From contig OX463780.1 of NCBI GenBank assembly GCA_949825025.1, positions 33,274,979 to 33,338,978 of the forward strand: 64,000 bases of DNA, written 5' to 3'. Every line of letters starts with the position of its first letter. The stretch's first letter is position 1. A program made the translations under genes and the position numbers. Below, in pieces: positions 60,669-64,000 of this stretch. Source of the DNA: Siphlonurus alternatus (lineage: Eukaryota > Arthropoda > Insecta > Ephemeroptera > Siphlonuridae). The notes under the pieces are model-generated. The model ran no database searches. It worked only from the letters and a program-made list of their open reading frames with translations, and was not told where the DNA came from.

Positions 60669-61146
60669 GTTAAATTTTGACACATCCAAAAATATAAAAG
60701 ATTTAATAGATTATCAATTTTAGTAGTTCTGTATGTAAGTTTCAAATTTAAAAAGTATATTACAATTAAATTTTTAATTATGTTTTTATGACAAATAGTT
60801 TAATTTTAATTTATCAACTATTTATTTTTATAAATAATAAAAGTATGTATTTTTTAACTCAAAATATTGTTATAACTTTTTATTTACTCGTTAAAATATT
60901 GGATTCTGTTTTTCTTTGTTTTTTAAAAAAAAAACTGACTGTCTGCAAAGATCTTAGTGTAACACTACGTCTTTAAATGTTGATTTTAATTGAATTGTAA
61001 CGGTTTAACATTGACGAATAAATATAATATTTATTTGAACGTTTTGTTTCAGAAAAAATTTAAGTACTTAATAATTATAAGTTTGTCAGACTTTTAATAC
61101 GGTTAAGATCATCACACTTGCCTTGAGCATCCTCCTCTTTAACTTT

Positions 61147-61266
<120 letters not shown>

Positions 61267-64000
61267 CTTACTAATGACTCTCTCCAGGCATGCAGGCACT
61301 TGCAATTTCAAGCTCATCCGATGAAAAGAAGAACTATAAACGCTTCACAATTAATAATCAACTTTTATCATCAATAAATTAAGTTTAAAAATTAATTATA
61401 AATTAAAAGCATCATTATTTATTCTAAAGACATGACATAAAATAAATGAACATTTAATTTGTTAAAAAGGTATAAATTTATATATATGTATATATTGTCA
61501 TTAAAACAATTTTATAATTAAATTGAGATAAAAATTATATATATAAAAAAGAGTGGTTAACCGCGATCTATTTTTCAACGTCTCTCAAAGCAGTTTCGTT
61601 ATGAGCGATGTAAGAATAAAGCCTCGTAGTTTATATTAAGATGAAACGAGATATTTAGGCATGTCAGCTGAGAAACAAGTGACACACGCGTGACTGAGAT
61701 TGCAGTGTAGGAAGTCAACACCCTCTGAGATGGAAATAACACCAGATGCATCTTTTCCCTGTCTCACTTAATCTAATGCATCAGCAGCAGCACGACCAAA
61801 ATAAGTTGAAATGCAACAAAAATATAAATGTTACATAATTTTAATTTTTCTCATAACTCAACTGTAATATCAAGCAACATGTTTTTATTTTTTATTTTTA
61901 AATGCAATTCTATTTCAATATTATTTAAAAAAATGCTAAAATAACTTTTTGTTAAAAAATATAAATATCCGGGTTTCTTTAAAGGATCTTAAAAGTATGT
62001 ACACCTCTGGATACCACGAACGTTACCCCTGCTCTGTTTGTATAGACGTTACTACGCGCTCTATGGAGGCATGGTGAATCAAAAGTCTTTTGATATTGAT
62101 TGACTGATTGTGAGTGCTCTGCTCACCTCACCAAAATTGCAAATTTGAATCTCTCTGTCTATCGGTGTTGCAGCTATAGCAAGTGAGGCAGAAGTAAAGT
62201 TCGTTCTATCCAGGGGTGTAATTTCGGGATAACACGAATTTTTTTAGCTCCGTTTGTGAGTATTTTTCATGTAGTGCATTGTCATGCAATCTAGAGAGAC
62301 GCGGTGAAATTGGATTTGTTTGTTTTTTTAACATTTTTAGACTTTTTAAGTGCTTTTTTCTGCCTCTGTTAAAATTGTAATTTTGCATTTCTTTGTCTTT
62401 TGAGCCTGCAGCTTCATTAAACTAGACAGGTTAAATGTCTCATCCTTAGGTGTGTTATTATAATTTGATAGTTTGTTGTATTTTTGGTAAACAGTATAAC
62501 ACATAGTCATAAAAAGAACTTAGAACAAAGTTGATATGAAAATCGTAATAAAAAAAATTACAGTCAAACAACAAAGAAAAAAAATCTTTAAAAATTTATG
62601 AAGTGTCGGCAGAAAATTTAGTTTCATTTTTATCTTCAATTTTCTCAGATTTGTATTAACAGGTCTAGACAGAAGAAACTTTTCTATTCTTCAGCATATA
62701 AAAATATATACCTTCTGATTAAAAAAAAAAAAAAAGACTTACTTGTGGAAACAATTAAAAATATAAAAGAAAAAACTAGTATTTTATTTAAGACATGATG
62801 ATTATTTTGTTTTATGTAATAAAAGTGAAAAGTAGATAACAAAAATGAACAACGAGGTAGAAGTTAAAAATAATTATAATGAGAATAATCTTGTTTAAAT
62901 ATTTTATTTTCATTAATTAATTAATTAAAAAGACGAAAAACAAGAGATTATAATATATTTTATAATTCATAAATATGGATCATATAACATGATACGTTAT
63001 TATTATACAGACATTTGTTATCTTCAACCCCTGGAGGATATACAACCAGTTAGTCATTACTGACGCGCGGGTTGCATAAACTGTTTCAGCCTCGGGCAAA
63101 GATAAAAAAACAAAAGTTTTTAAAAACGCAATCGTCGAGTTGAGACAAGAAATTTATGAATTAAATCTATTTTAATGAAATCATTTTTAATTTTTTATAT
63201 TATTGAATTATAATTTATTGACCGGGAGCTGTATTTTGAATTAATTGTTTTGTTTTTTTTAATTTTCATCATAAGCTCCTACAGTTTTCTTAATTAAATT
63301 ATGAATACTTTTGATACTTTCTAGTACTTACTTTTTTAAATAATAAATTATTACAAATTTTTCTATTACTTAATATAATAATCAGAGTACTATACTTTTC
63401 ACTAGATTATTTTTATAATATCATAATACAACCTTTAGGTAAAAGCTTAAAGTGCTTTTCGCATTAAAAAAAAATTCCATTAGAGGAAAGCTTTTCTAGC
63501 AATGTAGTTTCTCTATTATAAGGTTAGCAAGACGTTTTCTTACTTCTTTAATGAAGTGTCGAATGCTGAGGTTGTTAAAAAATAGGTCAAATAGTGAAGT
63601 GCAATTGACTTCTTGGTCTGGAGCTAGCTGTGTCTACCAGGCGTCATATTTCATCTTCTCTATTTTCTCTCTCTCTAATAGCACCACCTACTTCAAACTT
63701 TTTTAATCAAAATTAAATCTATAACAACAAATAAACAATTATAAATTAAATCAAAATTTTTCAATTAACTTTATATTAGTTATTAATTGAATGAATTTCA
63801 AGGAAATACAATAAATAATGATCATAGTTTGTTCATACTTAAATGGTTATGAATGGTACAATTTTATACTCACTGTCAGTTAGATAAACTGATAACATTA
63901 GGGACTTTTCACAAAGAACATAGAACATAATTTAGCCTAACGTATTTTAGTACAAAATTTGATATCAAAATACAGAACTTAAAATTTGTAAAGTAAAATT

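Overview
This window is eukaryotic, AT-rich DNA, most likely from an arthropod and probably an insect with a large, repeat-rich genome. It is dominated by introns, (CT)n/(GA)n/(TA)n microsatellites, long poly(A)/poly(T) runs, fold-back (MITE-like) elements and one nearly full-length LINE. Bacterial features such as operons and Shine-Dalgarno sites are absent. The taxon is inferred from the one host gene, which looks like an arthropod diuretic-hormone receptor, and from SINEs of a type that I associate with arthropods.

The only host gene I can support lies on the minus strand. Seven exons with good GT/AG borders and matching phases run from 47951 down to 14100 (854 coding nt, about 284 codons). 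They encode the last part of the hormone-binding ectodomain and TM1 to TM6, up to the start of TM7, of a class B (secretin-family) GPCR. The best match is the CRF-like diuretic hormone 44 (DH44) receptor. The first exons (signal peptide, most of the Cys-rich domain) and the last exon(s) (rest of TM7, C-tail) are not visible. They probably lie above 64000 and below 1, so introns of more than 14 to 16 kb are implied at both ends.

Layout along the + strand: 1-14099, 3' intron or flank with a 3.2 kb inverted-repeat element (7537-10773) that contains an 843 bp fold-back; 14100-14600, exon with TM6 plus a 100-bp tandem duplication of its 5' end and splice acceptor; 14.6-19.5 kb, intron with several fold-backs; 19553-19687, TM5 exon; 19.7-32.8 kb, intron holding a LINE (about 24792-29503, two ORFs, same strand as the gene); 32821-32894, TM4 exon beside a 5S-rRNA-derived SINE; 38668-38748, exon after TM3; a hAT-like element with perfect 8-bp target duplications (42240-43056); 43875-43968, TM3 exon; 46290-46383, TM2 exon; 47762-47951, ectodomain/TM1 exon; 48-64 kb, intron with a second 5S-derived SINE and more fold-backs.

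The most interesting items are: (i) the 100-bp tandem array that multiplies the splice acceptor and first ~15 codons of the TM6 exon; (ii) a 2A-like NPGP motif directly after a hydrophobic N-terminus in the LINE ORF1, with ORF2 lacking any nearby ATG; (iii) a 3.2 kb element whose long inverted ends are built from iterated copies of a ~16-bp word; (iv) two fold-back elements flanked by TTAA; (v) 5S-rRNA-headed SINEs.
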